From positions 1-22,240 of IMG/VR virus record IMGVR_UViG_3300008267_001274: a DNA stretch of 22,240 nt; one strand, given 5' to 3'. A program made the position numbers and the translations under genes. Shown piece after piece: positions 5,548-11,649 of this stretch. A model generated the notes under the pieces. That model was not told the DNA's origin and made no database searches. It saw nothing but the letters and a program-made list of their open reading frames with translations. Within the stretch, counting starts at the first letter, position 1. Each line of letters begins with the position of its first letter. This stretch comes from a virus.

Positions 5548-5973
5548 ATGAATCAAGAAAAATGGGATGAATTTCATGAAAAACTTGATGAAGCTTTAGA
5601 TTCAGAATTCGGAAAAGCTAAAGTGGCCCTTAGAAAATATTTGTTGGAAAATAAAGAAAAGGTCGCTAATGATTTAGAAGAAATGAGAGAGAAATCAAAC
5701 GAGGATAAAATGAAGAAGACAGCAGTTCAGTGGTTGGCCATTGAATGGAATAGAATCGAGAGAAAATGGAAAAATGTAGGTCAAGGGGATAATCATTGTG
5801 TTGCTGAAAAAAAAGAAGTGTTAGGTCAAGCCGAATCGATGGAAAGAGATCAGATGATATTACTCGTTGAACGACTTATGGAATACACTAGAGAATCTCG
5901 TAGCGTTTTAGGAAATGACGAAAGAGAAGCAAGTGAATTTGTAGATATTTTTTACGGGGAAACCTTTAAATAG
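5548..5973 (+). CDS. charged alpha-helical protein, 141 aa
   Basis: Nearly all Glu, Lys, Asp and Arg-rich helix: KWDEFHEKLDEALDSEFGKAK, then heptad-like segments through residue 75 and a second helical block from about 95 to 135. No membrane segment and no catalytic motif. Starts directly after the preceding TAA. Possibly a coiled-coil scaffold or inhibitor-type phage protein; function unknown. Confidence 0.7.
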   Translation: MNQEKWDEFHEKLDEALDSEFGKAKVALRKYLLENKEKVANDLEEMREKSNEDKMKKTAVQWLAIEWNRIERKWKNVGQGDNHCVAEKKEVLGQAESMERDQMILLVERLMEYTRESRSVLGNDEREASEFVDIFYGETFK

Positions 5974-5981
5974 GAATAAAG

Positions 5982-6323
5982 ATGGAAGACGAAGAACTAA
6001 TTGGAAACATAGAGAATAATGATTATTGGACTGCAACAGGGTATATTGTTGACAGAGTATTAGTGTACAATTCCAACACGACTTCCGGGGATTATACCAT
6101 TTCAAAAGCTCCAGAAGCTCCAATTGTGGAGTGGGCGCCGAAGGAGGATATTACTCCTTATGAAATGGCTCTTTGTGCTCCTATCCTCATATACTCCGGT
6201 ACGGGGATTCTTACTATTGCTGGTCTAGGGGAAATGATAAAAGATATGAACCCAAAGGCTTTGAGACACTTTAGAATAGAAGATCCCAATTTCAAAGGGG
6301 CTGAATGGGATGTCATAAAATAA
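5982..6323 (+). CDS. hypothetical protein, 113 aa
   Basis: Acidic N-terminus (MEDEELIGNIENNDYW), a central Pro/Ala-rich segment (SKAPEAPIVEWAPKEDITPYEMAL) and a mildly hydrophobic stretch (LIYSGTGILTIAGLGEMI, about residues 72-89) that is too glycine-rich to be called a confident membrane span. Fourth gene in the operon, 8 bp after the previous stop. No family recognised. Confidence 0.65.
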   Translation: MEDEELIGNIENNDYWTATGYIVDRVLVYNSNTTSGDYTISKAPEAPIVEWAPKEDITPYEMALCAPILIYSGTGILTIAGLGEMIKDMNPKALRHFRIEDPNFKGAEWDVIK

Positions 6324-6329
6324 AAAAGG

Positions 6330-6818
6330 ATGAAAAGAAAACTAATTAGAACTATTGATGGTTACGAACTATTTACACAAGGATTTCTAAAAGGTTCAAC
6401 AAATCATGGGTTGATTGAATCCTTAAACATAGAAGAAGGTCCTATTAGATATAAACTATCCCTCAAAAACTGTCAAGCAATAGAAAGTGGTTATGATTTG
6501 GATGAGTTGGCTAAAAAAGAAATTGTTGATGGAAGATTACATCCAAATGACGGTGCAAAAAAAGAGGGTATTGCTAGAGGTTTTGAGTTAGCACTTGAAA
6601 TTCTTGGTGATAAGAAGTTTAGTGAGGAGCAATTAAGAGAAGCATTTTTCCATGTACAAAATGAACCCACTTTTGATGTTTTTAAACAATCACTACAACA
6701 AACCCAATGGGATGTTGAGGTTGTGATGGTTCCAGCAATGTCAAATAATGGTAATGTGTATTATGGAGATATACCAAAGCTTGATGCAGGCGGATGTTTA
6801 ACACTTAAGAGAATATAA
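6330..6818 (+). CDS. hypothetical phage protein, 162 aa
   Basis: Begins with a basic beta strand (MKRKLIRTIDGYELF), followed by YKLSLKNCQAI and DLDELAKKEI, then a helix GFELALEILGDKKFSEEQLREAFFHVQ and an EVVMVPAMSNNGNVYYGDIPKLDAGGCLTLKRI tail. It has the look of a widespread conserved-hypothetical phage family with a QTQWDVEV...DAxGCLxLKRI ending, which I know only as uncharacterised. Its stop directly abuts the next ATG. Confidence 0.7.
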   Translation: MKRKLIRTIDGYELFTQGFLKGSTNHGLIESLNIEEGPIRYKLSLKNCQAIESGYDLDELAKKEIVDGRLHPNDGAKKEGIARGFELALEILGDKKFSEEQLREAFFHVQNEPTFDVFKQSLQQTQWDVEVVMVPAMSNNGNVYYGDIPKLDAGGCLTLKRI

Positions 6819-7244
6819 ATGGAAAATGAATTTGTGGGATATGAAGCAGCAAAGAGGTTAAAAGCCTTAGGGTTTGATGAGCCATGCATTGCTGTCTATG
6901 GGTATAATATGCAGGAGGGATACCCTAAAGAAATTAGGGAAAGGATTGTGGGTATTTCCGAGATCTCTTTTACTGAGGGATACCCCACAGAGCCTAAGGA
7001 TCTTAGAAATTCTGTACTAGGAGAAGATATATCTGCTCCGACATATTCTCAGACATTTAAATGGGCCAGAGAGAAGTGGGGCCTAGATCATGAGATCTCT
7101 TATGGGGGAATTCCTGGAATGTACAATGCTTTCGCCGGAGAGTATATCTATGGAAATAATGGAAATAACCCTTCTATATTCACATATTCAGGGGCAGAAG
7201 AGGCTTGTATGGAAAGAATACTAGATTCTTTAGAATCAAAATAA
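6819..7244 (+). CDS. conserved hypothetical phage protein (SAPTYxQxFKWxREKxG family), 141 aa
   Basis: Contains the arrangement LGFDEPCIAVYGY, then SAPTYSQTFKWAREKWGLDHEISY and a final YSGAEEACMERILDSLESK. It is typical of a small phage/prophage family of Bacteroidota with the pattern GFDEPC ... APT-x-x-x-x-x-W-x-R-E-x-x ... YEEAE-x-A-x-x-x-x-L. No activity is known for the family. Last gene of the operon; a hairpin follows at 7262. Confidence 0.75.
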   Translation: MENEFVGYEAAKRLKALGFDEPCIAVYGYNMQEGYPKEIRERIVGISEISFTEGYPTEPKDLRNSVLGEDISAPTYSQTFKWAREKWGLDHEISYGGIPGMYNAFAGEYIYGNNGNNPSIFTYSGAEEACMERILDSLESK

Positions 7245-7261
7245 TTTCGTTCGAGTATAGA

Positions 7262-7286
7262 GGATTTATATATAAGGCATAAATCC
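7262..7286. terminator. hairpin between convergent genes, possible bidirectional terminator
   Basis: GGATTTAT (7262-7269) pairs with ATAAATCC (7279-7286) around a 9-nt loop. Lies between the convergent ends at 7244 and 7309. The stem is AT-rich and lacks a strong T-tract, so termination would be weak. The loop contains a TATATAAG that resembles the class B box. Confidence 0.4.
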
Positions 7287-7308
7287 CACGTGAAAAGATT
7301 TATAAAAA

Positions 7309-7803
7309 TTAAACCTCTGTCATATTTTCGATAGTGGAAACGCTATCTGGGTCATTTAATAGAGCTACCATCCCGGGGTGAAGGGGACTTGGCCAATTTG
7401 GGTATTCTATCCAAGAGAATCCCTGGGTTTCCCAATTGAGAAGAGGGGTAAATTCTGAATCTACAACGAATAGAAAATTGTGATACTGAAACCCACTTGG
7501 TGATTTGAACACAAATAGAGGTATGAGTTCGAAATCCCCTTTATAGCCTGCTTCCTCGTATGCTTCTCTCTTAACGGACTCTTCGGGGGTTTCGGATGAG
7601 TCTATAGCTCCTCCCCAGGTTCCCCATGTATTAGGTTCGAGAACAGATCCGCTCCTGTGAGATATGCAGATTCTTTTTGTGTCCTTTGCCAAAAAAAGAC
7701 ACCCTGCTCCCCTCTTTCCCCAGAACCCTGTTTTTTCTAAATAGTGTCCATGCTCGATTCTATTTGAGCCCTTTAGAAAATCTCCAAAATTTAGCATTGC
7801 CAT
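7309..7803 (-). CDS. Nudix hydrolase, 164 aa
   Basis: A perfect Nudix box, G-x5-E-x7-REUxEExGU, lies at residues 65-87 (GAIDSSE ... REAYEEAGY) and provides the Mg2+-binding glutamates for cleavage of nucleoside-diphosphate-linked compounds. It is preceded by a beta strand GAGCLFLAKDTKRICISHRS and followed by FELIPLFVFKS and HNFLFVVDSEFTPL, as in the usual alpha/beta/alpha fold. Phage Nudix enzymes process NTPs, dNTPs, ADP-ribose derivatives or RNA 5' ends; substrate cannot be read here. Convergent to its left neighbour. An internal ATG at 7797 would give MLNFGDFLKG, faintly like the capsid-targeting peptides elsewhere. Confidence 0.92.
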   Translation of the reverse strand: MAMLNFGDFLKGSNRIEHGHYLEKTGFWGKRGAGCLFLAKDTKRICISHRSGSVLEPNTWGTWGGAIDSSETPEESVKREAYEEAGYKGDFELIPLFVFKSPSGFQYHNFLFVVDSEFTPLLNWETQGFSWIEYPNWPSPLHPGMVALLNDPDSVSTIENMTEV

Positions 7804-7805
7804 CC

Positions 7806-7815
7806 AATATATATC
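7806..7815 (-). promoter_or_regulatory. class B box GATATATATT before Nudix gene
   Basis: On the minus strand GATATATATT is followed by GG and then the ATG at 7803, only 2 nt away. The class A promoter at 7833 points the opposite way, so this is a divergent pair. Confidence 0.5.
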
Positions 7816-7830
7816 GGATCCCGATTATTT

Positions 7831-7858
7831 TTTTTCTACGATAAAATCCATATATTTG
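7831..7858 (+). promoter_or_regulatory. class A promoter, 10-nt spacer variant with TATATTTG
   Basis: T-run then CTACG at 7836-7840, 10-nt spacer, TATATTTG at 7851-7858. Drives the genes from 7928. Confidence 0.75.
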
Positions 7859-7879
7859 ACAAAAGACGATCTCCGTATT

Positions 7880-7914
7880 CCTCCAAGTCCCTGGATTCAA
7901 ACTTGGGGGTTTTA
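7880..7914 (+). terminator. leader hairpin with T-tract, possible attenuator
   Basis: CCTCCAAGT (7880-7888) pairs with ACTTGGGGG (7901-7909, with one G-T wobble) around a 12-nt loop, followed by TTTTATTA. It lies after the promoter and 14 nt before the first start codon, so it could terminate leader transcription or block the start of the gene at 7928. Confidence 0.5.
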
Positions 7915-7927
7915 TTAACTAAAAAAA

Positions 7928-8098
7928 ATGAAAATGAAAAAAACTTTAATTGGTCTGGGAATACTTTCCCTGGGGTTGTGTCTAATATTCTTTTCTCCGA
8001 CTATAGTCATATACGCTATAGCGGGATTCCAAATAGGGACTTGGTCTAGTGATATTGCAAGAAAGATATGGGAAAGGTATGGGAAAGAGGATAAATAG
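7928..8098 (+). CDS. small membrane protein, 56 aa, holin candidate
   Basis: MKMKK is followed by a long hydrophobic region, about residues 6-37 (LIGLGILSLGLCLIFFSPTIVIYAIAG), which could be one long span or two short ones around SPT. A charged C-terminus follows (ARKIWERYGKEDK). First gene after a class A promoter, followed by a 40-aa membrane peptide and an RlpA-like protein in overlapping frames. Size, charge pattern and cell-wall neighbours suit a small holin or pinholin; this is inference. Confidence 0.65.
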   Translation: MKMKKTLIGLGILSLGLCLIFFSPTIVIYAIAGFQIGTWSSDIARKIWERYGKEDK

Positions 8099-8201
8099 GA
8101 TAATCCTAATAGTTCTGGCAGCATCTTTAGCCTACCAGACTTATCAGGTTCACAAGCTAAGTCAAATGGCAGAGAGGTGTGAAATAAAAAGAGGAAAATG
8201 A
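8079..8201 (+). CDS. overlapping 40-aa single-span membrane peptide
   Basis: ATG at 8079 lies inside the last 20 bp of the previous gene in another frame. The product MGKRINRIILIVLAASLAY has a basic N-terminus and one hydrophobic segment (about residues 7-20), followed by a soluble TYQVHKLSQMAERCEIKRGK tail. Its stop overlaps the next ATG as ATGA, so all three ORFs are chained. The N-in, single-span topology resembles a spanin- or antiholin-like component, but no lipobox is present. Small size keeps confidence moderate. Confidence 0.55.
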   Translation: MGKRINRIILIVLAASLAYQTYQVHKLSQMAERCEIKRGK

Positions 8202-8533
8202 GAAAACAAATTTTAGTAGCTTCATTAATCGGACTTTCCTTCACCGGAAGTGATCCTATTATTTGTAGTGCCACCTGGTATAATATGCATGGAGCTAAGA
8301 CCGCTTCGGGAGAAAGAATGCATAGGGATTCTTTGACCGCAGCATACAATTCGAAGCCTTTTGGAACCCGATTAGAGGTTACAAATACAGAAAATCTAAA
8401 AGTGTGTACAGTGAGGGTAACGGATCGTATGGGAGCAAAGGGAGGAGGAAAGATAGACCTTAGTTATGCGGCTTTTGGTAGGATAGCGGATAGAAGAGTG
8501 GGAAGAATAAAAGTAAAAGTAAAACCGATATAA
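8198..8533 (+). CDS. RlpA-like double-psi beta-barrel secreted protein, 111 aa
   Basis: An N-terminal signal-like segment (residues 1-24, MRKQILVASLIGLSFTGS...CSA) precedes the RlpA signature: SATWYNMHGAKTASGERM at about 24-41, LTAAYNSKPFGTRLEVTN, VRVTDRMG at about 72-79, and KIDLSYAAFGRIA at about 85-97 with the catalytic-type Asp87. RlpA proteins are lytic transglycosylases or septal-ring peptidoglycan binders acting outside the inner membrane. The protein has the bare DPBB domain with no SPOR domain, as usual in phages. Translationally coupled to the two membrane peptides, suggesting a periplasmic cell-wall role during lysis or entry. Confidence 0.88.
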   Translation: MRKQILVASLIGLSFTGSDPIICSATWYNMHGAKTASGERMHRDSLTAAYNSKPFGTRLEVTNTENLKVCTVRVTDRMGAKGGGKIDLSYAAFGRIADRRVGRIKVKVKPI

Positions 8534-8536
8534 AAA

Positions 8537-8932
8537 ATGAAACACATTAAACCAATTACACTATTCGATGCTCCAGATCCCACGAAAGACATCAAGAAAT
8601 TTATGGAGGTTCTAGATTTCCCTAGACAGCACGAAGATGGATTCTTGTTGGGATCCGGAATAGTGAGCTACAGATACGATATAAGCGGAAGCCCCTACGA
8701 TGACGGGTACAAATTGATCAAGAGTCATCCGGAGGTTTTAGAAATTCCTGAGATCAAATCCCTTATGGAGGAGTGGTCTATAGCTGGTATTGAATTTTTA
8801 CCGGATGAGGATGTCCAGGTAACCTATATGCCAATGACCAGAAATCAATGGGATACCGGGGGTTATGATGATACCGGAATGAATTACGACGAATATGTAG
8901 AAGAGTTCGGAGGAGAAGAGTCCGAAGGGTAA
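8537..8932 (+). CDS. hypothetical acidic protein, 131 aa
   Basis: Begins MKHIKPITLFDAPDPTKDIKKFME and ends in a highly acidic tail (DDTGMNYDEYVEEFGGEESEG). Contains a central helix (HPEVLEIPEIKSLMEEW) and tyrosine-rich loops. The start faintly recalls the MK-x-I-x-x-x-F capsid-targeting pattern but lacks an (L/I)-x-E cleavage site, so I do not include it in that set. Last gene of the 7928-8932 operon; a strong terminator follows. Confidence 0.7.
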   Translation: MKHIKPITLFDAPDPTKDIKKFMEVLDFPRQHEDGFLLGSGIVSYRYDISGSPYDDGYKLIKSHPEVLEIPEIKSLMEEWSIAGIEFLPDEDVQVTYMPMTRNQWDTGGYDDTGMNYDEYVEEFGGEESEG

Positions 8933-8944
8933 ATCATTTATTAG

Positions 8945-8974
8945 AATAAGGTCCATTAGGACCTTATTTTTTTT
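8945..8974 (+). terminator. intrinsic terminator, 10-bp stem, T8
   Basis: AATAAGGTCC (8945-8954) pairs with GGACCTTATT (8959-8968) around ATTA, running into T8. Ends the RlpA operon and isolates the sigma-factor gene. Confidence 0.85.
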
Positions 8975-8997
8975 ATACGAAAAATTTCTTATTTTTG
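8969..8997 (+). promoter_or_regulatory. class A-like promoter of the sigma gene (T-run, TACG, TATTTTTG)
   Basis: The terminator T-run reads straight into TACG (8976-8979), a 10-nt spacer and TATTTTTG at 8990-8997, ahead of the ATG at 9017. As in the cassettes, terminator tail and promoter share bases. Confidence 0.65.
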
Positions 8998-9016
8998 ACG
9001 TGCAAATAAAACCATT

Positions 9017-9619
9017 ATGAAAACAGTAAAAGAAAAAAAGTTACTAGATCCGGGATTGGTAAATCTTATAGAGGGATGCGTAAGGGGAGAAAGAAGGTCC
9101 CAGGAAAAACTATATTCTATGTTTAAGGAGAAGATGAGAATAGTTTGTAAGAGGTATTTTAAGGATCAGGACTCTATAGAAGAGGTGCTTCAAGACAGTT
9201 TCATAAAGGTGTTCAAAAAAATAGGGGATTATAGACTAGATGGCTCTTTCGAGGGGTGGGTTCAAAGAATAGTAAGAAACACGGCGATAGATCTTATAAG
9301 AAGACATAAAAATAAATTTGTTTTACCCAGTGATGATATTCTTTTCGATCTGGATAGACCGGACGATTCTTTAGGATCTGAGGAATGGGACGACATCGTG
9401 GAAAAGTCCGATATAGTAAAAAGGGAAATGGGAAAAATGACAGACAAGTACAGGGAAGCTATAAATCTGTTTGTTATCGAGGATAAGAGTCACAGAGAGA
9501 TTGCGGTATCCCTGGGAATCCAGGAGGGCACATCCAAATCCAATTTCTTTAGGGCCAAAGCTAAAATAAATAAAACACTCATAGAAAAATATCCAGATAA
9601 ATTCTGGGTTAAAAATTGA
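9017..9619 (+). CDS. ECF-type RNA polymerase sigma factor, 200 aa
   Basis: Region sigma-2 spans about residues 28-98 (KLYSMFKEKMRIVCKRYFKD, EEVLQDSFIKVFKKIGDYRL, FEGWVQRIVRNTAIDLIRRHK), including the -7/-10 recognition helix. Sigma-4 spans about 138-190 (MTDKYREAINLFVIEDKSHREIA ... EGTSKSNFFRAKAKI) with the helix-turn-helix that reads the upstream element. There are no sigma-1 or sigma-3 regions, as in extracytoplasmic-function sigmas, and the sequence type is that of Bacteroidota ECFs. It has its own promoter and is flanked by two terminators, so it is expressed alone. It probably directs a class of phage or host promoters; no anti-sigma gene is adjacent. Confidence 0.92.
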   Translation: MKTVKEKKLLDPGLVNLIEGCVRGERRSQEKLYSMFKEKMRIVCKRYFKDQDSIEEVLQDSFIKVFKKIGDYRLDGSFEGWVQRIVRNTAIDLIRRHKNKFVLPSDDILFDLDRPDDSLGSEEWDDIVEKSDIVKREMGKMTDKYREAINLFVIEDKSHREIAVSLGIQEGTSKSNFFRAKAKINKTLIEKYPDKFWVKN

Positions 9620-9631
9620 GAATAAAAAATT

Positions 9632-9656
9632 AAAAAGGTCCAAAAGGACCTTTTTT
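9632..9656 (+). terminator. intrinsic terminator AAAAAGGTCC/GGACCTTTTT
   Basis: 10-bp stem 9632-9641/9646-9655 with an AAAA loop and T6 tail. Its AAGGTCC/GGACCTT core matches that of the terminator at 8945, so the sigma gene is bracketed by two related terminators. Confidence 0.85.
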
Positions 9657-9671
9657 GTGGAGAATAGATTT

Positions 9672-9682
9672 GATATATATAG
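9672..9682 (+). promoter_or_regulatory. class B late-like box GATATATATAG before endolysin
   Basis: Preceded by TTT; 12 nt lie between it and the ATG at 9695. It comes directly after a terminator, so the endolysin operon depends on this or another cryptic promoter, the clearest argument that class B boxes are promoters. Confidence 0.65.
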
Positions 9683-9694
9683 AAAAAATATCAT

Positions 9695-10540
9695 ATGCTA
9701 CTTAAAAAAGGATCAACAGGAGAAGATGTTAAAAAGCTTCAGACAAGATTAGGGATTACTGCAGATGGAAATTTTGGTCCCGGAACAGAGACAAAAGTTA
9801 AAGAATGGCAGTCTCTTAATGGTTTAACAGCAGACGGTATAGTCGGGGATGGTACTTGGGGAAAATTATTTGCAGGGACAGAAACTAAGACACCAGAAAC
9901 CCCTAAAACGGAATCGGTTCCTAGTGTACCAACTTCAAACTTTAAACTAGATAAATTGAAGGGACATGTTCCGGATTCTGTTATAGCACAGATACCTCAG
10001 ACCGCTGCAAAGTTTAATATCACTACTCCATTAAGACTTGCACACTTTTTAGCTCAGTGTGGGCACGAAAGCGGAGGATTTAAAGCGGTAAGCGAAAACC
10101 TTAATTATAGTGCAAAAGGACTAAGAGGAACTTTTGGTAAATACTTTCCTACGGATGCTTTAGCAAATGCATATCAGAGAAATCCTGAAAAGATAGCTAA
10201 TAGGGTTTATTCAAGCCGAATGGGAAATGGAGATGAAGCTTCTGGAGAAGGATGGAAATATAGAGGACGTGGATATATCCAATTAACAGGAAAAAGCAAT
10301 TACATGTCTTTTGATAAGACAGTAGAGGACGACATCGTTAATAATCCAGATCTAGTTGCTACAAAATACCCTCTTTCTTCTGCAGCATTCTTCTTTGATT
10401 CTAATAAACTTTGGGGAATCTGCGATAAGGGATCTGACGATGCTTCTGTCACAGCAGTCACAAAAAGAGTTAATGGGGGAACCATAGGTCTAGCTGATAG
10501 AATTAAACACTTTAAAGAATACTATTCGTTACTAGCATAA
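9695..10540 (+). CDS. endolysin: PG-binding domain plus GH19 chitinase/lysozyme-like domain, 281 aa
   Basis: Residues 1-60 are a PG_binding_1 module (LLKKGSTGEDVKKLQTRLGITADGNFGPGTE...VGDGTWGKLF). A Thr/Pro-rich linker (about 62-82) leads to a GH19-type catalytic domain (about 85-281) with HFLAQCGHESGGF at 117-129, where Glu125 is the expected acid/base. It also has RVYSSRMGNGDEASGEGW and RGRGYIQLTGKSNY at 190-203, the classic GH19 motifs. It would cleave the peptidoglycan glycan backbone at lysis. There is no signal peptide, so it needs a holin. Starts a late-type operon with the gene at 10552. Confidence 0.95.
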   Translation: MLLKKGSTGEDVKKLQTRLGITADGNFGPGTETKVKEWQSLNGLTADGIVGDGTWGKLFAGTETKTPETPKTESVPSVPTSNFKLDKLKGHVPDSVIAQIPQTAAKFNITTPLRLAHFLAQCGHESGGFKAVSENLNYSAKGLRGTFGKYFPTDALANAYQRNPEKIANRVYSSRMGNGDEASGEGWKYRGRGYIQLTGKSNYMSFDKTVEDDIVNNPDLVATKYPLSSAAFFFDSNKLWGICDKGSDDASVTAVTKRVNGGTIGLADRIKHFKEYYSLLA

Positions 10541-10551
10541 AAATTAAAAAA

Positions 10552-11013
10552 ATGGGAATTAATATTATAACATCAAAGAAAAAATTCGTAAACGAGAATT
10601 ACGAGGTAAATGAATTTTTTAAATTTCTTAGTCTGAGGAAAGGAGGGAAAGAAATGGAAGCCAAAATTAAAAAAGCTAAATCCGAAATTGATCGATTTGA
10701 TTTCAGTACTCTATTTAAAGAACCATCCCAAGCTGAGCAATTAAATAAAGGAAAACAAGAAAAGCTTATAGACATAGCTTTAAAGAAAGCAGGATCCGAT
10801 CTTCCTACCGTAAAAGAATTAATGCCAGCTCCTTTCAATCCTTCGGGTAAAGATATTCTCCCTGCAAGCTATAAGATGGGGAACAAAGTCTTAACAGGAA
10901 TTGTTCCTAGTGGGTTCTCCTTTCTTTTAGATAGAAGGAAAAAAAATTTAATGTTTTCCCCTTCCGAATGTAAATCTATTTTTAAAGAGAAGATCGATAA
11001 ACTAGGAAAATAA
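10552..11013 (+). CDS. hypothetical protein downstream of endolysin, 153 aa
   Basis: Lysine-rich helical N-terminal half (KFVNENYEVNEFFKFLSLRKGG, EAKIKKAKSEIDRFDF) followed by a Pro/Gly-rich middle (VKELMPAPFNPSGKDILPASYKMG) and a short basic tail. No membrane segment or recognised domain. It lies 11 bp after the endolysin gene and before a terminator, so it is cotranscribed with it; whether it acts in lysis is unknown. Confidence 0.7.
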   Translation: MGINIITSKKKFVNENYEVNEFFKFLSLRKGGKEMEAKIKKAKSEIDRFDFSTLFKEPSQAEQLNKGKQEKLIDIALKKAGSDLPTVKELMPAPFNPSGKDILPASYKMGNKVLTGIVPSGFSFLLDRRKKNLMFSPSECKSIFKEKIDKLGK

Positions 11014-11042
11014 AAAATAAAAATTATATCCGATAATCAATT

Positions 11043-11070
11043 AAACCCTAGATATTTCTCTAGGGTTTTT
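11043..11070 (+). terminator. intrinsic terminator AAACCCTAGA/TCTAGGGTTT
   Basis: Perfect 10-bp stem 11043-11052/11059-11068 with a 6-nt loop; T-run follows and leads into the next promoter. Confidence 0.85.
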
Positions 11071-11096
11071 ATTTTGCGAAAAAATTCTTATATTTG
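11066..11096 (+). promoter_or_regulatory. class A-like promoter (T-run, GCG, TATATTTG)
   Basis: The terminator T-run, TTTTGCG (11072-11078) in place of CCTACG, a 10-nt spacer and TATATTTG at 11089-11096, then an AACCAATTAA leader to the ATG at 11121. Confidence 0.65.
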
Positions 11097-11120
11097 TAGA
11101 AACCAATTAAATCTTATAAA

Positions 11121-11564
11121 ATGAATTTTGTACAAAATGATGGGGGGAGATCCCAAGCCGGATACAAAGGAGATACCGGGGATTGTGTTTGCAGATCTAT
11201 TTGTATAGCTACAGGAAAACCTTACAAAGAAGTTTATTCTTTTTTAGCTGAAATGAATTCTAAGCAGAAAGGAAGAAATGGGAATAAGAGACCAAAGACA
11301 GCAGCAAAAGGGATCTCGGTAAATAAAAAGTGGTTTAAGGACTACATGAAAGAACTTGGATTTGAATGGGTAATTACCATGAGAATTGGTGATGGATGTA
11401 AAGTTCATCTATGTGAAGAGGAATTACCTAAAAAAGGAACTCTTATTGTTAGGCTTTCAAAACACTATTCTACTGTTATAGATGGGGTTATCCACGATAC
11501 CTACGATCCTTCTAGAGAAGGAAGAAGATGTGTTTATGGGTACTGGAAACTTAAGGGCAAATAG
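11121..11564 (+). CDS. papain-like cysteine peptidase-fold phage protein, 147 aa
   Basis: GDCVCRSICIATGKPYKEVY at about residues 20-39 carries the candidate nucleophile Cys22. A distal KHYSTVIDGVIHDTYDPS at about 114-131 supplies His115 and a candidate Asp126/129, and the protein ends RCVYGYWKLK. This is the layout of a small phage family (D-C-x-x-R-A/S-I ... H-x-x-x-x-x-D-G-x-x-x-D-T-x-D ... YGYW) with a C39/papain-like fold. Activity has not been shown for the family to my knowledge, so a protease, amidase or deamidase role is inference. Its own promoter with host-type TATATTTG suggests early to middle expression. Confidence 0.7.
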   Translation: MNFVQNDGGRSQAGYKGDTGDCVCRSICIATGKPYKEVYSFLAEMNSKQKGRNGNKRPKTAAKGISVNKKWFKDYMKELGFEWVITMRIGDGCKVHLCEEELPKKGTLIVRLSKHYSTVIDGVIHDTYDPSREGRRCVYGYWKLKGK

Positions 11565-11637
11565 GATTACGTATTGCTTTAAAGGGTACGTTCTAATGGA
11601 CTTTTATTAGAATTATATAGATTACCTTATAAAATTT

Positions 11638-11647
11638 GATATATAAG
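11638..11647 (+). promoter_or_regulatory. class B box GATATATAAG, 2 nt before ATG
   Basis: TTTGATATATAAG followed by GT and the ATG at 11650. If it works as a T4-late-type box, the mRNA would be leaderless or start inside the gene. Confidence 0.55.
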
Positions 11648-11649
11648 GT

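Noticed and set aside
7309-7803. Counting the Nudix protein among the capsid-targeted set
   Set aside because: MLNFGDFLKG resembles the first half of the peptide but no (L/I)-x-E cleavage site follows at the usual distance.
9371-9694. Leftward frame opposite the sigma gene
   Set aside because: Antisense to sigma-4 and running through a terminator; Phe/Ser-rich shadow without a start signal.
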